A stretch of 64,000 bases of DNA from Mesorhizobium japonicum MAFF 303099 (GCF_000009625.1 NC_002678.2:6108001-6172000), one strand, 5' to 3'; counted from the stretch's first letter, positions 25,521 through 33,991 are shown. Notes: generated from the letters alone by a model not told the origin. Translations and numbers: made by a program.

Positions 25521-26408
25521 TCACTCAGCCTCTGATGACATGCTGCGCGTCGCCGCGACGAACCAGTCGGGCTGGCGGCTGCGGATTTCGGCCGCCGCGC
25601 GCTTGGCGACATTGCCGGTCTCGAACAGGCCGAAACAAGTCGCGCCCGATCCCGACATGCGTGAAAATCCCGATCCGGCCTTATTGAGCCATGATAGCGC
25701 CCTGCCTATGGCGGGCTGCAGCGCAAGGGCTGCAGGCTCCAGATCATTGCGGGTGACCTCCAGCCAGTTGCGCAGGCTGTGGAAATCGATGCTGCGCGGC
25801 AGCGGCGGCAGGGGCTCGTTGTCGCGGCGGGACAGGGCCGCGAAGACATCCGCCGTCGAGACCGGCGTGCCTGGATTGACCAGGACCAGCCCCAGCGCTG
25901 AAAAGTCCGGTACCATCGACAGCTCGTCACCAATGCCGCGCGCCACCAGCGGCTTTGCCGCAAGGCACATCGGCACGTCGGCGCCAAGCGAGAGACCGAT
26001 CCGCGCCAGCCCGGCGTCGTCGATGTCCAGGGCCCATGTCTGTGCCAGTCCGCGCAACACGGCCGCTGCATCGCTCGACCCGCCGCCAACGCCGGAGGCG
26101 ATCGGCAGGTTCTTTTCCAGCTTTATCGAGACCGGCGGGGTGCGCCCGGAGCCGGCCTCCCGCCGCAAGGCATCGCGCGCCTTGAGCACAAGATTGCCGG
26201 CGTCGAGCGGAACCGCCGGGGCATAACGGCCGGATACGGTGAAATCGTCGCTGTCGGCGAGGGCGATCTCGACCCTGTCGCCGAAGCGCGTGAACACCGC
26301 CAGGCTGTCGATCAGATGGTAGCCGTCAGCACGCCTGCCGGTGACGTGCAGCGCCAGATTGATCTTGGCATGCGCGTGCCAGGTGCGCGAACCGATGTCG
26401 GTGTCCAC
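25521..26408 (-). CDS. ispE: 4-diphosphocytidyl-2-C-methyl-D-erythritol kinase
   Basis: 295 residues, GHMP kinase superfamily. AHAKINLALHVTGRRADGYH is the family N-terminus with the substrate lysine; the glycine-rich ATP loop is LPIASGVGGGSSDAAAVLRGL; the C-terminal MSGSGATCFGLF completes the site. It phosphorylates CDP-methylerythritol in the MEP isoprenoid pathway. The start is GTG 26408. The stop (25521-25523) is one base from the moaB start, giving translational coupling. The polyprenyl diphosphate synthase at 28946 is a later enzyme in isoprenoid metabolism. Confidence 0.95.
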   Translation of the reverse strand: MDTDIGSRTWHAHAKINLALHVTGRRADGYHLIDSLAVFTRFGDRVEIALADSDDFTVSGRYAPAVPLDAGNLVLKARDALRREAGSGRTPPVSIKLEKNLPIASGVGGGSSDAAAVLRGLAQTWALDIDDAGLARIGLSLGADVPMCLAAKPLVARGIGDELSMVPDFSALGLVLVNPGTPVSTADVFAALSRRDNEPLPPLPRSIDFHSLRNWLEVTRNDLEPAALALQPAIGRALSWLNKAGSGFSRMSGSGATCFGLFETGNVAKRAAAEIRSRQPDWFVAATRSMSSEAE

Positions 26409-26434
26409 GGCGTCAGTCGTATAGGGGATGATGC

Positions 26435-26620
26435 TCAGTCCTTGGCCAGCCGGTATTCGCCGGTCTTCGGGTCCTTGACCAGTGTTCCCATCGCGCCGTT
26501 GGCCGCCTGCTTTTCGGTGCGCCGCACCTTGGCGGTCACGCGCTCGGCTTCGCGCACGAAGGTGCGGTAACCGAAATAGGCGGCGACGCCAACCACGGCG
26601 AAGAAGATGATCTGCGGCAT
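26435..26620 (-). CDS. Small membrane-anchored protein of unknown function
   Basis: 61 residues. One N-terminal membrane helix (PQIIFFAVVGVAAYFGYRTF) is followed by a charged tail, REAERVTAKVRRTEKQAANGAMGTLVKDPKTGEYRLAKD. The TLVKDPxTGEYR C-terminus is conserved in rhizobial proteins that I know only as hypothetical. ATG 26620 has AGGAG well placed. It lies between the ispE start and a REP palindrome, on the same strand as ispE; the gap to the ispE start is about 26 bases, so it probably is cotranscribed. Confidence 0.75.
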   Translation of the reverse strand: MPQIIFFAVVGVAAYFGYRTFVREAERVTAKVRRTEKQAANGAMGTLVKDPKTGEYRLAKD

Positions 26621-26672
26621 GTCACAACTCCTACCACGCTGGGCCGGCGAAGGCGGCCGGTCGGGTCGGTTG

Positions 26673-26719
26673 ATGCATGTCGCCCAAAACTGTGTCCGGT
26701 TTTTGGAAAGCGGCATGCA
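26673..26719. repeat. REP-like palindrome, copy 2
   Basis: ATGCATGTCGCCCAAAA followed by TTTTGG and GGCATGCA pairs imperfectly; same family as 12715-12763. It fills much of the gap between the small membrane protein and the S49 peptidase gene. Confidence 0.7.
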
Positions 26720-26760
26720 CAGGACTTCAAGCCTTCATGCTAGACGGTTTTGCGCGGTTT

Positions 26761-27621
26761 TCAAAGCCCGAAGCGAGCCCACAGAGCGCGCTCTTCCGCC
26801 GCATCGATGACGCCGCTGGCGGCAGCAGCGGCGATATCGGGCGCTGAAAAGCCCTTGCTTGAGCCGAACAGGCCGAAACGGCCGAGGAAACCGCGCGGCG
26901 CAGTGATCAGCCTGAGCTGGGTTTTGGCGCCAAACCGGGTCTTCAGCACCGTGCGCATGTCGCCGAGCGCATCGACGAGGCCGAGTTCCAGACCCTTTTT
27001 GCCGGTCCAGAACAGGCCGGTGAACAGATCCGGATCGTCCTTCAGCTTGGTGCCGCGCCGCTCCTTGACCAGGTCGATGAAGGTTTCGTGCACCTCGAGC
27101 TGCAGCGCCTTCAGCCGCTCGACGTCCTCCTTCTTCTCGGGCTTGAACGGATCGAGCACCGCCTTGTTCTGGCCGGCGGTGTGGACACGGCGCTCGACGC
27201 CGATCTTCTTCATCAGTTCGGGAAAGCCGAACGAGGCCGAGACCACGCCGATGGAGCCGACGATGGACGACGGGTCGGCAAAAATCTCGTCGCCGGCGAC
27301 CGCGATCATGTAGCCGCCCGAGGCCGCGACATCCTCGACGAAGACCAGCACCTTCTTGTTCTTTTCGGCCGCCAGGTCGCGGATGCGCCTGAAGATCAGC
27401 CGCGACTGCACCGGCGAGCCGCCGGGCGAATTGATCGAGATGGCAACCGCCGGCGCATCGAAGGAAAACGCCTTCTCGATAAGGCCGGCGGTGGAGGCCA
27501 GCGACAGATTCTGCCGGAACTGGCCGCCGGCCATGATCGTGCCATGCAGCCGGATGACCGGAATGGTGACGACGGTGGAGCGCCAGGATTTCGGCAGCAG
27601 GCGGTTGAAAAGGCGTTTCAC
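26761..27621 (-). CDS. S49-family signal peptide peptidase-like protein (SppA/SohB type)
   Basis: 286 residues. ISINSPGGSPVQSRLIFRRI, VEDVAASGGYMIAVAGDEIFADPSSIVGSIGV and the tail domain fit the ClpP/crotonase-fold S49 peptidases; the serine in AASGGY is the nucleophile and a lysine in the C-terminal region (ERRVHTAGQNKAVLDPF) would be its base. It starts at GTG 27621 (VKRLFNRLLPKSW); the longer open frame has no family similarity. It lacks a clear signal anchor, so it may act at the inner membrane or in the cytoplasm. It is the third gene downstream of DUF2007 and the methyltransferase. Confidence 0.9.
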   Translation of the reverse strand: MKRLFNRLLPKSWRSTVVTIPVIRLHGTIMAGGQFRQNLSLASTAGLIEKAFSFDAPAVAISINSPGGSPVQSRLIFRRIRDLAAEKNKKVLVFVEDVAASGGYMIAVAGDEIFADPSSIVGSIGVVSASFGFPELMKKIGVERRVHTAGQNKAVLDPFKPEKKEDVERLKALQLEVHETFIDLVKERRGTKLKDDPDLFTGLFWTGKKGLELGLVDALGDMRTVLKTRFGAKTQLRLITAPRGFLGRFGLFGSSKGFSAPDIAAAAASGVIDAAEERALWARFGL

Positions 27622-27700
27622 GAGGGCGTGGTCTCCGGTCGATGGGTTGCAGGCATGTAGGGATTTCCCGGCCAACGGCAATGCGGCGGCCAGGAATAGC

Positions 27701-28516
27701 TCAATCTCCAAACAGCGAGGCGAGACCGTTGGTAATCATTTCGCTGCGCTCGTCGGGGCCGTTGCCCGCTTGCGCGTGAAGCATCAAAGGCGGGCGGATG
27801 GCGAGTTTTCCGCGCGCGCCGAGCGCTGCCCGCACGATGATGCGGATCGCCGCCGCGTCGGGGCGAGGGTGCACGGCCAGCATCTCGGCATCGCCGAAAC
27901 GGCCCGACATCGCGTCGAGAATGGCGCCGAGCTGTTCGGGACGCGCAATGACGGCAAGCCCGCCGCGCGGCCTGACCACCGCCGCCGCACTGCGGATCCA
28001 GCTTTCGAACAGCCCGTCCTCCATGACATGGGCTTCCTTTCGCAGCCGGTCCGGCGTGGCGCGGTCCCTGGCTGCGTTGAAGGGCGGGTTCATGATGACG
28101 TAGTCGAAGTCGTTGTCGGCCAGACCGGCCGCCACCCGGGCCTGGCCTGAAACCGTGACGTCGGCGACGAGCACGGATGCGCGATCGCTGAGATGCGCAT
28201 TGCCGGGATGAGCAAGGGTCGCCGATGCGAAGGCGGCCATTTCCGGCGCGCGTTCGACCAGAACGGCCCGGGCAGCCGGACAGCGCGACAGCACCGCCAG
28301 GCCGGCAGCGCCGGCGCCAGCGCCGAAATCGGCGAGACGTCCGCCGAAGACGGACGGCACCGACGCCGCCAGCATCATCGCATCCATGCCGGCCCGGTGG
28401 CCGCCATGCTTGGGCTGCACCAGCCAGAACCGGCCGCGATGGAAGGCATCGACCGTATGGGCCGGCGTGTCCGGGCCAAGGGCGTCAAGGGCAGGGGCGG
28501 CTGGCGCGGCCGACAT
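27701..28516 (-). CDS. TrmN6-like tRNA1(Val) (adenine-N6)-methyltransferase family protein
   Basis: 271 residues. DAFHRGRFWLVQPKHGGHRAGMDAMML, then the SAM-binding LADFGAGAGAAGLAVLSRCP, and the catalytic NPPF in DYVIMNPPFNAARDRATPD, identify the N6-adenine methyltransferase group (TrmN6, YfiC). Target in E. coli is A37 of tRNA1(Val). It starts at ATG 28516, whose first base is the last base of the TAA stop of the upstream DUF2007 gene, so they are translationally coupled. Open sequence upstream of 28516 in this frame is antisense to the polyprenyl synthase gene. Confidence 0.88.
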   Translation of the reverse strand: MSAAPAAPALDALGPDTPAHTVDAFHRGRFWLVQPKHGGHRAGMDAMMLAASVPSVFGGRLADFGAGAGAAGLAVLSRCPAARAVLVERAPEMAAFASATLAHPGNAHLSDRASVLVADVTVSGQARVAAGLADNDFDYVIMNPPFNAARDRATPDRLRKEAHVMEDGLFESWIRSAAAVVRPRGGLAVIARPEQLGAILDAMSGRFGDAEMLAVHPRPDAAAIRIIVRAALGARGKLAIRPPLMLHAQAGNGPDERSEMITNGLASLFGD

Positions 28517-28743
28517 TATTTTGTGCGGATCTCGTTGGCGATGCCCGCATCCCTGAGGATGCGACGAGCGGCATCGGCCTGGTCGGCGTCGACCATGACG
28601 CGCTTCTGCAAAAGACCGATCGACCCTTCGAGAATGCTCATGTTCTGATCGGCGACAAAGCAGGCGATACCGGCGTCGCGCATCAGCGATTCGACGAAGG
28701 AGATGATGACGGCATCGTTGGTACGGACAAGTTCTATCATCAT
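28516..28743 (-). CDS. DUF2007 domain protein
   Basis: 75 residues, small single-domain protein. MIELVRTNDAVIISFVESLMRDAGIACFVADQNMSILEGSIG and QKRVMVDADQADAARRILRDAG are the family's conserved core, resembling a PII-like or ferredoxin-like alpha/beta fold. An additional ATG follows the first one (28743, 28740). It is divergent from the polyprenyl diphosphate synthase gene and overlaps the next methyltransferase by one base (TAATG), forming the head of a DUF2007-methyltransferase-S49 transcription unit. Its function is unknown. Confidence 0.88.
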   Translation of the reverse strand: MMIELVRTNDAVIISFVESLMRDAGIACFVADQNMSILEGSIGLLQKRVMVDADQADAARRILRDAGIANEIRTK

Positions 28744-28945
28744 GTGAAACTCGCAGTTTGCGCCATTGATGTAAACGGGCAGGGGATTTCCGTGGCGGAG
28801 CCTCGCTCCCTCCCGTGCCGGTTGACAGGCTGTCGCCGGCGCCGCGCCAATTCGCCACTTGCCGTGGCCGTGTCCGCCGCCCTAGAGTCTGGATCGGGAT
28901 TAAGGGTGCCGTCGCACGCGTTATAACAAGACGGGAGTGATTGTC

Positions 28946-29962
28946 GTGGGTGTCGTTCTCAACATCGAAAACGGGAAGCGGGAGCCCGCCTCCATCAAGG
29001 ATCTGATCGATCTGACGGCGGCCGATATGGGACGCGTCAACGAATTGATCCTGTCCAAGGCCGGCTCCGACGTCGAGATGATTCCGGAGGTCGCCAACCA
29101 TCTGATCTCGTCCGGCGGCAAGCGGCTCAGGCCGATGCTGACGCTCGCCGCCGCGCAGATGTTCGGCTATGCCGGCGAAGGCCACGTCAAGCTCGCCACC
29201 TCGGTGGAATTCATGCACACCGCGACGCTGCTGCACGACGACGTCGTCGACGAGAGCGGCATGCGCCGCGGCAAGAAGACCGCCCGCATGATCTGGGGCA
29301 ACCAGGCGAGCGTGCTGGTTGGCGATTTCCTGCTTGGCCAGGCCTTCCGTATGATGGTCGATGTCGGCTCGCTCGAAGCGCTCGACATCCTGTCGAGCGC
29401 CGCCTCGATCATCGCCGAGGGCGAGGTCATGCAGCTCGCCGCCGCCAAGAACCTCGAAACCACCGAAGACGAGCACTTCGCCGTCATCAAGGCCAAGACC
29501 GCAGCACTTTTTTCGGCGGCCGCCGAAGTTGGACCGGTCATCGCCCAGGCGACCCGCAATGATCGCGCAGCACTGCGCTCCTACGGCATGAATCTCGGGC
29601 TTGCCTTCCAGCTCATCGACGATGCGCTGGACTATGGCGGCACCAGCAAGGATCTGGGCAAGAATGTCGGCGACGATTTCCGCGAGGGCAAGGTGACCTT
29701 GCCGGTCATCCTCGCCTATCGGCGCGGCACCAAGGCCGAGCGCACCTTCTGGAAGCGCGCCATCGAGGACAATGTCGTTGACGATGCGGGCCTGGAAAAG
29801 GCGATCGGCCTGATGACCCGGCACGGCGCCATCGCCGACACGATCGGCCGTGCCCGGCATTTCGGCGAGATCGCCCGCGACGCGCTCGCGCCGCTCGAAG
29901 AAACGCGTCAGAAATCGGCGCTGATCGACGTCATCGATTTCTGCATCAGCCGGGTGAACTGA
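28946..29962 (+). CDS. ispB: Polyprenyl (octaprenyl/decaprenyl) diphosphate synthase
   Basis: 338 residues. First aspartate-rich motif LLHDDVVDESGMRRG and second FQLIDDALDYGG are those of trans-isoprenyl diphosphate synthases; SGGKRLRPML and GNQASVLVGDFLL fit long-chain enzymes. It makes the side chain of ubiquinone, working ahead of UbiA (43044-44033). GTG 28946 is preferred to 28937 because GGGAG at 28933-28937 would then be at proper spacing. It lies next to and divergent from DUF2007, a conserved arrangement in alphaproteobacteria as far as I recall. Confidence 0.93.
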   Translation: MGVVLNIENGKREPASIKDLIDLTAADMGRVNELILSKAGSDVEMIPEVANHLISSGGKRLRPMLTLAAAQMFGYAGEGHVKLATSVEFMHTATLLHDDVVDESGMRRGKKTARMIWGNQASVLVGDFLLGQAFRMMVDVGSLEALDILSSAASIIAEGEVMQLAAAKNLETTEDEHFAVIKAKTAALFSAAAEVGPVIAQATRNDRAALRSYGMNLGLAFQLIDDALDYGGTSKDLGKNVGDDFREGKVTLPVILAYRRGTKAERTFWKRAIEDNVVDDAGLEKAIGLMTRHGAIADTIGRARHFGEIARDALAPLEETRQKSALIDVIDFCISRVN

Positions 29963-30058
29963 GAAGGCCGACTTTTCGCCGAATTTCCCCTCGCTTTGTA
30001 CTGGGGAGAACCTTGGCGAACACAGCCTCGCCGTCTCGACAAGCGGCCTTGCGGCAAA

Positions 30059-30068
30059 TTATCTATAA
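30059..30068. promoter_or_regulatory. BioR operator (TTATCTATAA) upstream of bioR
   Basis: TTATCTATAA is a perfect match to the palindrome known as the BioR box in Agrobacterium, Brucella and other alphaproteobacteria. It ends three bases before the bioR start codon, which implies autoregulation. Confidence 0.85.
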
Positions 30069-30071
30069 AAC

Positions 30072-30740
30072 ATGGCAAAGGGCACGGACGACACCATCGC
30101 GGTGCGCATCAGCAAGGTGCTGGCGGACCGTATCATCTCGGGCGCGATCGAGCCGGGGGCTAGGCTGCGGCAGGATCATGTCGCCGAGGAATTCAACACC
30201 AGCCATGTTCCGGTGCGCGAGGCCTTCCGCCGTCTGGAGGCGCAAGGCCTGGCCGTCAGCGAACCGCGCCGTGGCGTGCGCGTCGCGGCTTTTGATCTCG
30301 GCGAAGTCAAGGAAGTCGCCGAAATGCGGGCCGCGCTCGAAGTGCTGGCGCTGCGCCATGCCGCGCCGCATCTGACGTCAGCCATTCTCGATCTCGCCGA
30401 AGAGGCGACCAAGGCCGGCGACAAATCCCGCGACGTTCGGTCCTGGGAAGAAGCCAACCGCGCCTTCCACCGGCTGATCCTGGCGCCATGCGGCATGCCA
30501 CGCCTGCTCGCCACCATCGACGATCTGCATGCGGCCAGCGCCCGCTTCCTGTTTGCGGCATGGCGCTCGGAGTGGGAGGCGCGCACCGACCAGGACCATC
30601 GGGCGATCCTGACTGCCTTGCGGCAAGGAAATACCGAATCGGCCGCGGCGACGCTGGGGCGGCATGTCCAATGGATTGGCCGCAAGCCGGTCCGGACGGC
30701 CTCCGGCGCGACGCGTGAGGCCTTCGCGATCGTTGGTTGA
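30072..30740 (+). CDS. bioR: Biotin regulator BioR (GntR family)
   Basis: 222 residues. The N-terminal winged helix (IAVRISKVLADRIISGAIEPGARLRQDHVAEEFNTSHVPVREAFRRLEAQGLAVSEPRRGVRVA) is of the GntR/FadR type; the C-terminal all-helical domain binds an effector. Two TTATCTATAA boxes, one just before this gene and one before bioY (30893-30902), identify it as BioR, which represses biotin synthesis and uptake genes. No Shine-Dalgarno is visible and the operator abuts the start, so the message may be leaderless. The stop overlaps the start of a REP palindrome. Confidence 0.88.
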   Translation: MAKGTDDTIAVRISKVLADRIISGAIEPGARLRQDHVAEEFNTSHVPVREAFRRLEAQGLAVSEPRRGVRVAAFDLGEVKEVAEMRAALEVLALRHAAPHLTSAILDLAEEATKAGDKSRDVRSWEEANRAFHRLILAPCGMPRLLATIDDLHAASARFLFAAWRSEWEARTDQDHRAILTALRQGNTESAAATLGRHVQWIGRKPVRTASGATREAFAIVG

Positions 30741-30782
30741 TGCCTGTCACCCAAAAATGGCCCCCAATTTGGGGCGACATCC
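30739..30782. repeat. REP-like palindrome, copy 3
   Basis: GATGCCTGTCACCCAAAAA with CCAATTTGGGGCGACATC forms an imperfect palindrome of the ATGCATGTCGCCCAAAA family. It overlaps the bioR stop codon region. A further AAACAACGGTCTGAAGCGC follows, as in longer members of this family. Confidence 0.65.
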
Positions 30783-30892
30783 AAAAAACAACGGTCTGAA
30801 GCGCATCGCGGCGCAGTTCAGACGGTGTTTGTCGTGGGAAGGCTTGCTATGTCGCGAGAAATGTGGATTCGATAATAGATCGAAAACAGAAA

Positions 30893-30902
30893 TTATCTAT
30901 AA
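30893..30902. promoter_or_regulatory. BioR operator (TTATCTATAA) upstream of bioY
   Basis: The second perfect BioR box lies 25 bases ahead of the bioY ATG (30928). With the copy at 30059 it makes a two-target regulon visible in this window. BioR would repress biotin import when biotin is plentiful. Confidence 0.88.
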
Positions 30903-30927
30903 TTTCAAATCGACCGAAGGGATCCCC

Positions 30928-31521
30928 ATGACTGACATCGCATTCACGTCCAGCAAGCCGTCCTTCAGCCCGCTCCGGCTCCAGGATCGCTCGCTCGCCT
31001 GGCAAGTCGGCGCCGTGGTGCTCGGCACGCTGTTCCTGGCGCTGTCCTCCTACATCGAGGTGCCGATGGTCCCGGTTCCCGTGACCATGCAGACCTTCGC
31101 GGTGACGCTGATCGGTGCGCTCTATGGCTGGCGGCTTGGCGCGGTCACCATCGCTGCATGGCTGGTCGAGGGGGCTGCCGGCTTTCCGGTGCTGGCTGGA
31201 GGCGCTGCCGGCGTCGCGCATTTCGTCGGGCCGACGGGCGGTTATCTCTTCGCTTTCCCGATCACCGGCGCCCTTGTCGGCTGGCTGGCCGAACGCGGCT
31301 GGAACGGCAACAGGGTGGTGCTCGCCTTCGCCGCCATGCTGCTCGGCAATCTTGCCTGCCTGGTGCTCGGCACGGCATGGCTCGCTGTCATGATCGGCAC
31401 TGAGAAGGCCATTACTTTCGGCTTCCTGCCCTTCATCGTCGGCGGCTTGCTGAAGTCGGCGCTTGGTGCCGCGACACTCATGGCGCTCCCCCATGGCAAG
31501 GCGAAGCCGGCCAATCCGTGA
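30928..31521 (+). CDS. bioY: Biotin transporter BioY
   Basis: 197 residues with about six membrane helices. The family signature PMVPVPVTMQTFAVTLIGALYGWRLGAV and the following GGAAGVAHFVGPTGGYLFAFPITGALVGWLAERG mark the biotin-binding S component of ECF importers. No bioM/bioN ATPase genes follow, so it is a solitary BioY, which in some alphaproteobacteria works without a dedicated energising module. ATG 30928 has GAAGGGATCC upstream. It is under the BioR box at 30893 and overlaps the start of a DUF1284 gene. Confidence 0.93.
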   Translation: MTDIAFTSSKPSFSPLRLQDRSLAWQVGAVVLGTLFLALSSYIEVPMVPVPVTMQTFAVTLIGALYGWRLGAVTIAAWLVEGAAGFPVLAGGAAGVAHFVGPTGGYLFAFPITGALVGWLAERGWNGNRVVLAFAAMLLGNLACLVLGTAWLAVMIGTEKAITFGFLPFIVGGLLKSALGAATLMALPHGKAKPANP

Positions 31522-31955
31522 CGATCAGGCTGCGCGCTCATCACCTCCTTTGCCTGCTCACCTATGTGGGCAAGGGATACAGCCCCGCCTTCACCGTCAA
31601 CTATGATGCGATCGCGGAGCGCCTGAGCCGGGGCGAGGACATTCTCCTCGTTTCCGGTCCTGACGACATCTGCGCGCCTTTGCTCGACGGGGCGGACCCG
31701 CATTGTCGCAACGAGAGCGTCGTCGAGCGGGACCGGCTTGCCGCATGCGATGTCGGGGATTTTCTGGCCCTGCCAATCCAGCCCGGCGTCCGCCTCGATC
31801 TCGATGCGGCAATCCTGGCTCGGATGCGACAGGCGTTCTCCGTTGGTGGCGTGCGCAAGGCTTGCGGCGGTTGCGAATGGAGCGAACTGTGCGGCGCGAT
31901 TGCGGCTGGCGGCTTTGCCGAGACGAAGGTGCAGCGATCCGTCCTGCAGGACTGA
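31518..31955 (+). CDS. DUF1284 domain protein, translationally coupled to bioY
   Basis: 145 residues. Its family block IRLRAHHLLCLLTYVGKGYSPAFTVNYDAI is followed by a cysteine-rich half: DDICAPLL, DPHCRNESVVERD, and KACGGCEWSELCGAIAAGGF. Cysteine spacing hints at an iron-sulfur or zinc site but this is inference. The start GTG overlaps the bioY TGA (GTGA at 31518-31521), so translation is coupled. No function is established for DUF1284. As the second gene of a BioR-controlled unit it may participate in biotin or sulfur metabolism, for example to serve the biotin synthase system. Confidence 0.85.
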   Translation: MTIRLRAHHLLCLLTYVGKGYSPAFTVNYDAIAERLSRGEDILLVSGPDDICAPLLDGADPHCRNESVVERDRLAACDVGDFLALPIQPGVRLDLDAAILARMRQAFSVGGVRKACGGCEWSELCGAIAAGGFAETKVQRSVLQD

Positions 31956-32138
31956 CCTTGACGCCGGCTTTTCCACGGTCGAAAATCCCCTCCAGCCATG
32001 GTTTGTTAATCGGCTGGCCCGATTGTGAATTTCAGGCGGATTGAAGCGCGACCCCAAAAAGGCCATGCTTTGCCCGGAAAGATCGAGTCTACGTCGATCC
32101 CGCTGACGCGGAGATGGCGCCTGGCTGAAAGGGATACG

Positions 32139-33914
32139 ATGGAGCAAGGACGTGCGCGCTGGCTGACAAGGCTGGCAATTGTGACGGGCATGGCGATTTC
32201 GGCTTTGCCGGCCTATGCCAAGCAATCCACCGAACCGGTCAAGATCTCGTCGTTCTCGGGCGCCTATCTGGCAGCCCGGATCGCCGAAGGCGACAACGAC
32301 CTCGACAGCGCCATCGCCTATTACAAGCAGGCCCTGGCCTTCGATCCGAGCGACACCGGCCTGCAGCAGAGCCTGATGTTGTCGCTGATCGCGCAAGGTC
32401 GCTTCGACGAATCCCTGGTCTATGCCGACAAGCTCAAGGAAGTGCCCGATGTCGAGCGCTTCTCGCGCCTGGCGCTGGCCGTCGATTCTTTCCACAAGAA
32501 GGATTTCACCAAGGCCCAGTACTGGCTGAAGCTGTCACTCGAATCCGACCTTGACCGGCTGATTTCCGGCGTCATGTCCGGCTGGGCCGAACAGGGTGCT
32601 GGCCAAGCCGGCGACGCGATGGCTTCGATCGACAAGCTTCAGGGCCCGGACTGGTTCGGCCTGTTCAAATCCTTCCACCGCGCCCTGATCGCTGATGCCT
32701 CCAACATGCCCGAAAAGGCCGAGGCGATATACGCCGCGACGATGCAGGATACCGCCGCCGGCGGTGCCGCGCCCGAAACCTGGATGCGCAACGCGCAGGC
32801 CTATGCCTCGTTCCTGGCCCGCAAGGGCGACAAGGCCAAGGCGATCTCGGTGCTCGACCAGGCCGAGGCGTTTTCGCCGGGTAAGCTCGAAATCGTCGCC
32901 TTGCGGGACAGGATTAGCAAGGGCGACAAGATCGCGCCCTTCGTTTCCGGTCCGTCCGACGGTGCTTCCGAAATCCTGCTCGACCTCGCCACCGCGCTCA
33001 ACCGGGGCGGCGGCGAGCCGTTCGTTCGCCTCTATCTGCAATATGCGCTCGCCCTGCGGCCTGACAGCGACGCGGCTCTCGTGCAGCTCGCCGCCGTCGC
33101 CGAACAGCTGAAGGACGGCGAGGGCGCCATCGCGCTCTATCGGCGGATCCCCGATTCTTCGCCGCTGAAGGAGCTTTCGGACCTGCAGCTTGGCCTCAAC
33201 CTTGCCGATCTCGACCGCCATGACGAGGCGATCACCCATCTGAAGGCCTTCGTCGACGCTCATCCCAACGACATGCGCGCCTATCTGGCGCTTGGTGGGG
33301 TCTATTCCTCGAAGGAGGATTTCCGCTCGGCCGCCAGCCTCTACGACAAGGCCGTCGAGGCGCTGAAGACGCCGACCGCTGCCAACTGGAACATCTTCTA
33401 CCAGCGCGGCATCGCCTATGAGCGGCTGAAGGAATGGCCGAAGGCCGAGCCGAATTTCCGCAAGGCGCTGGAACTGCAGCCGGACCAGCCGCAGGTGCTG
33501 AACTATCTCGGCTATTCCTGGGTCGACATGAACACCAACCTGAAGGAAGGCCTGGCGATGATCCAGAAGGCCGTCGACCTCAGGCCGAGCGACGGTTACA
33601 TCGTTGATTCGCTGGGCTGGGCCTATTTCCGCCTCGGCCGCTTCGATGACGCGGTGCGCGAGATGGAACGCGCCGTATCGCTGAAGCCGGAAGATCCGGT
33701 TCTCAACGACCATCTCGGCGACGCCTACTGGCGCGTCGGCCGCAAGCTGGAAGCCACCTTCCAGTGGAACCAGGCGCGTGACCTGAAGCCCGATCCCGAC
33801 GTGCTGGCCACCTTGCAGCAGAAGCTGATGAAGGGCCTGCCGCCGATCGAATCCAACACGGCGCAGGAGACCCCCAAGGTCAAGCCCGAGCCGGTGCCTG
33901 TTCCGAAGGGGTGA
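32139..33914 (+). CDS. Secreted or membrane-anchored tetratricopeptide repeat protein
   Basis: 591 residues. A signal peptide (MEQGRARWLTRLAIVTGMAISALPAYA) is followed by about ten or more TPR helices across 35-570, with clear units such as AYLALGGVYSSKEDFRSAASLYDKAVEAL, FYQRGIAYERLKEWPKAEPNFRKALELQPDQPQ and NYLGYSWVDMNTNLKEGLAMIQKAVDLRP. The C-terminus is proline-rich. AAAGGGA at 32128-32134 supports ATG 32139. This TPR protein is widely conserved in Rhizobiales, probably a periplasmic scaffold; I cannot name a partner. A terminator follows at 33933. Confidence 0.88.
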   Translation: MEQGRARWLTRLAIVTGMAISALPAYAKQSTEPVKISSFSGAYLAARIAEGDNDLDSAIAYYKQALAFDPSDTGLQQSLMLSLIAQGRFDESLVYADKLKEVPDVERFSRLALAVDSFHKKDFTKAQYWLKLSLESDLDRLISGVMSGWAEQGAGQAGDAMASIDKLQGPDWFGLFKSFHRALIADASNMPEKAEAIYAATMQDTAAGGAAPETWMRNAQAYASFLARKGDKAKAISVLDQAEAFSPGKLEIVALRDRISKGDKIAPFVSGPSDGASEILLDLATALNRGGGEPFVRLYLQYALALRPDSDAALVQLAAVAEQLKDGEGAIALYRRIPDSSPLKELSDLQLGLNLADLDRHDEAITHLKAFVDAHPNDMRAYLALGGVYSSKEDFRSAASLYDKAVEALKTPTAANWNIFYQRGIAYERLKEWPKAEPNFRKALELQPDQPQVLNYLGYSWVDMNTNLKEGLAMIQKAVDLRPSDGYIVDSLGWAYFRLGRFDDAVREMERAVSLKPEDPVLNDHLGDAYWRVGRKLEATFQWNQARDLKPDPDVLATLQQKLMKGLPPIESNTAQETPKVKPEPVPVPKG

Positions 33915-33932
33915 GACCGGCTATTTGAATGC

Positions 33933-33962
33933 GAACGGGGCTCTTTTCAGGGCCCCGTTTTC
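33933..33962 (+). terminator. Rho-independent terminator after the TPR protein
   Basis: AACGGGGCTC and GGGCCCCGTTTT form a stem around a TTTTCA loop, followed by a run TTTTCGTTTT. Located 18 bases past the TPR-protein stop. Confidence 0.85.
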
Positions 33963-33991
33963 GTTTTGGAGGGTGTCGATGCACAGCTCGC

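Noticed and set aside
28517..29860. Minus-strand open frame extending upstream of the methyltransferase
   Set aside because: Antisense to the polyprenyl diphosphate synthase and DUF2007; the protein similarity starts at 28516.
30871..30884. GATAATAGATCG as a third BioR box
   Set aside because: It is not a match to the palindrome TTATCTATAA in either orientation.
31956..32138. CTTGAC-like -35 ahead of the TPR protein
   Set aside because: No -10 at 16-18 bases; kept as unannotated leader.
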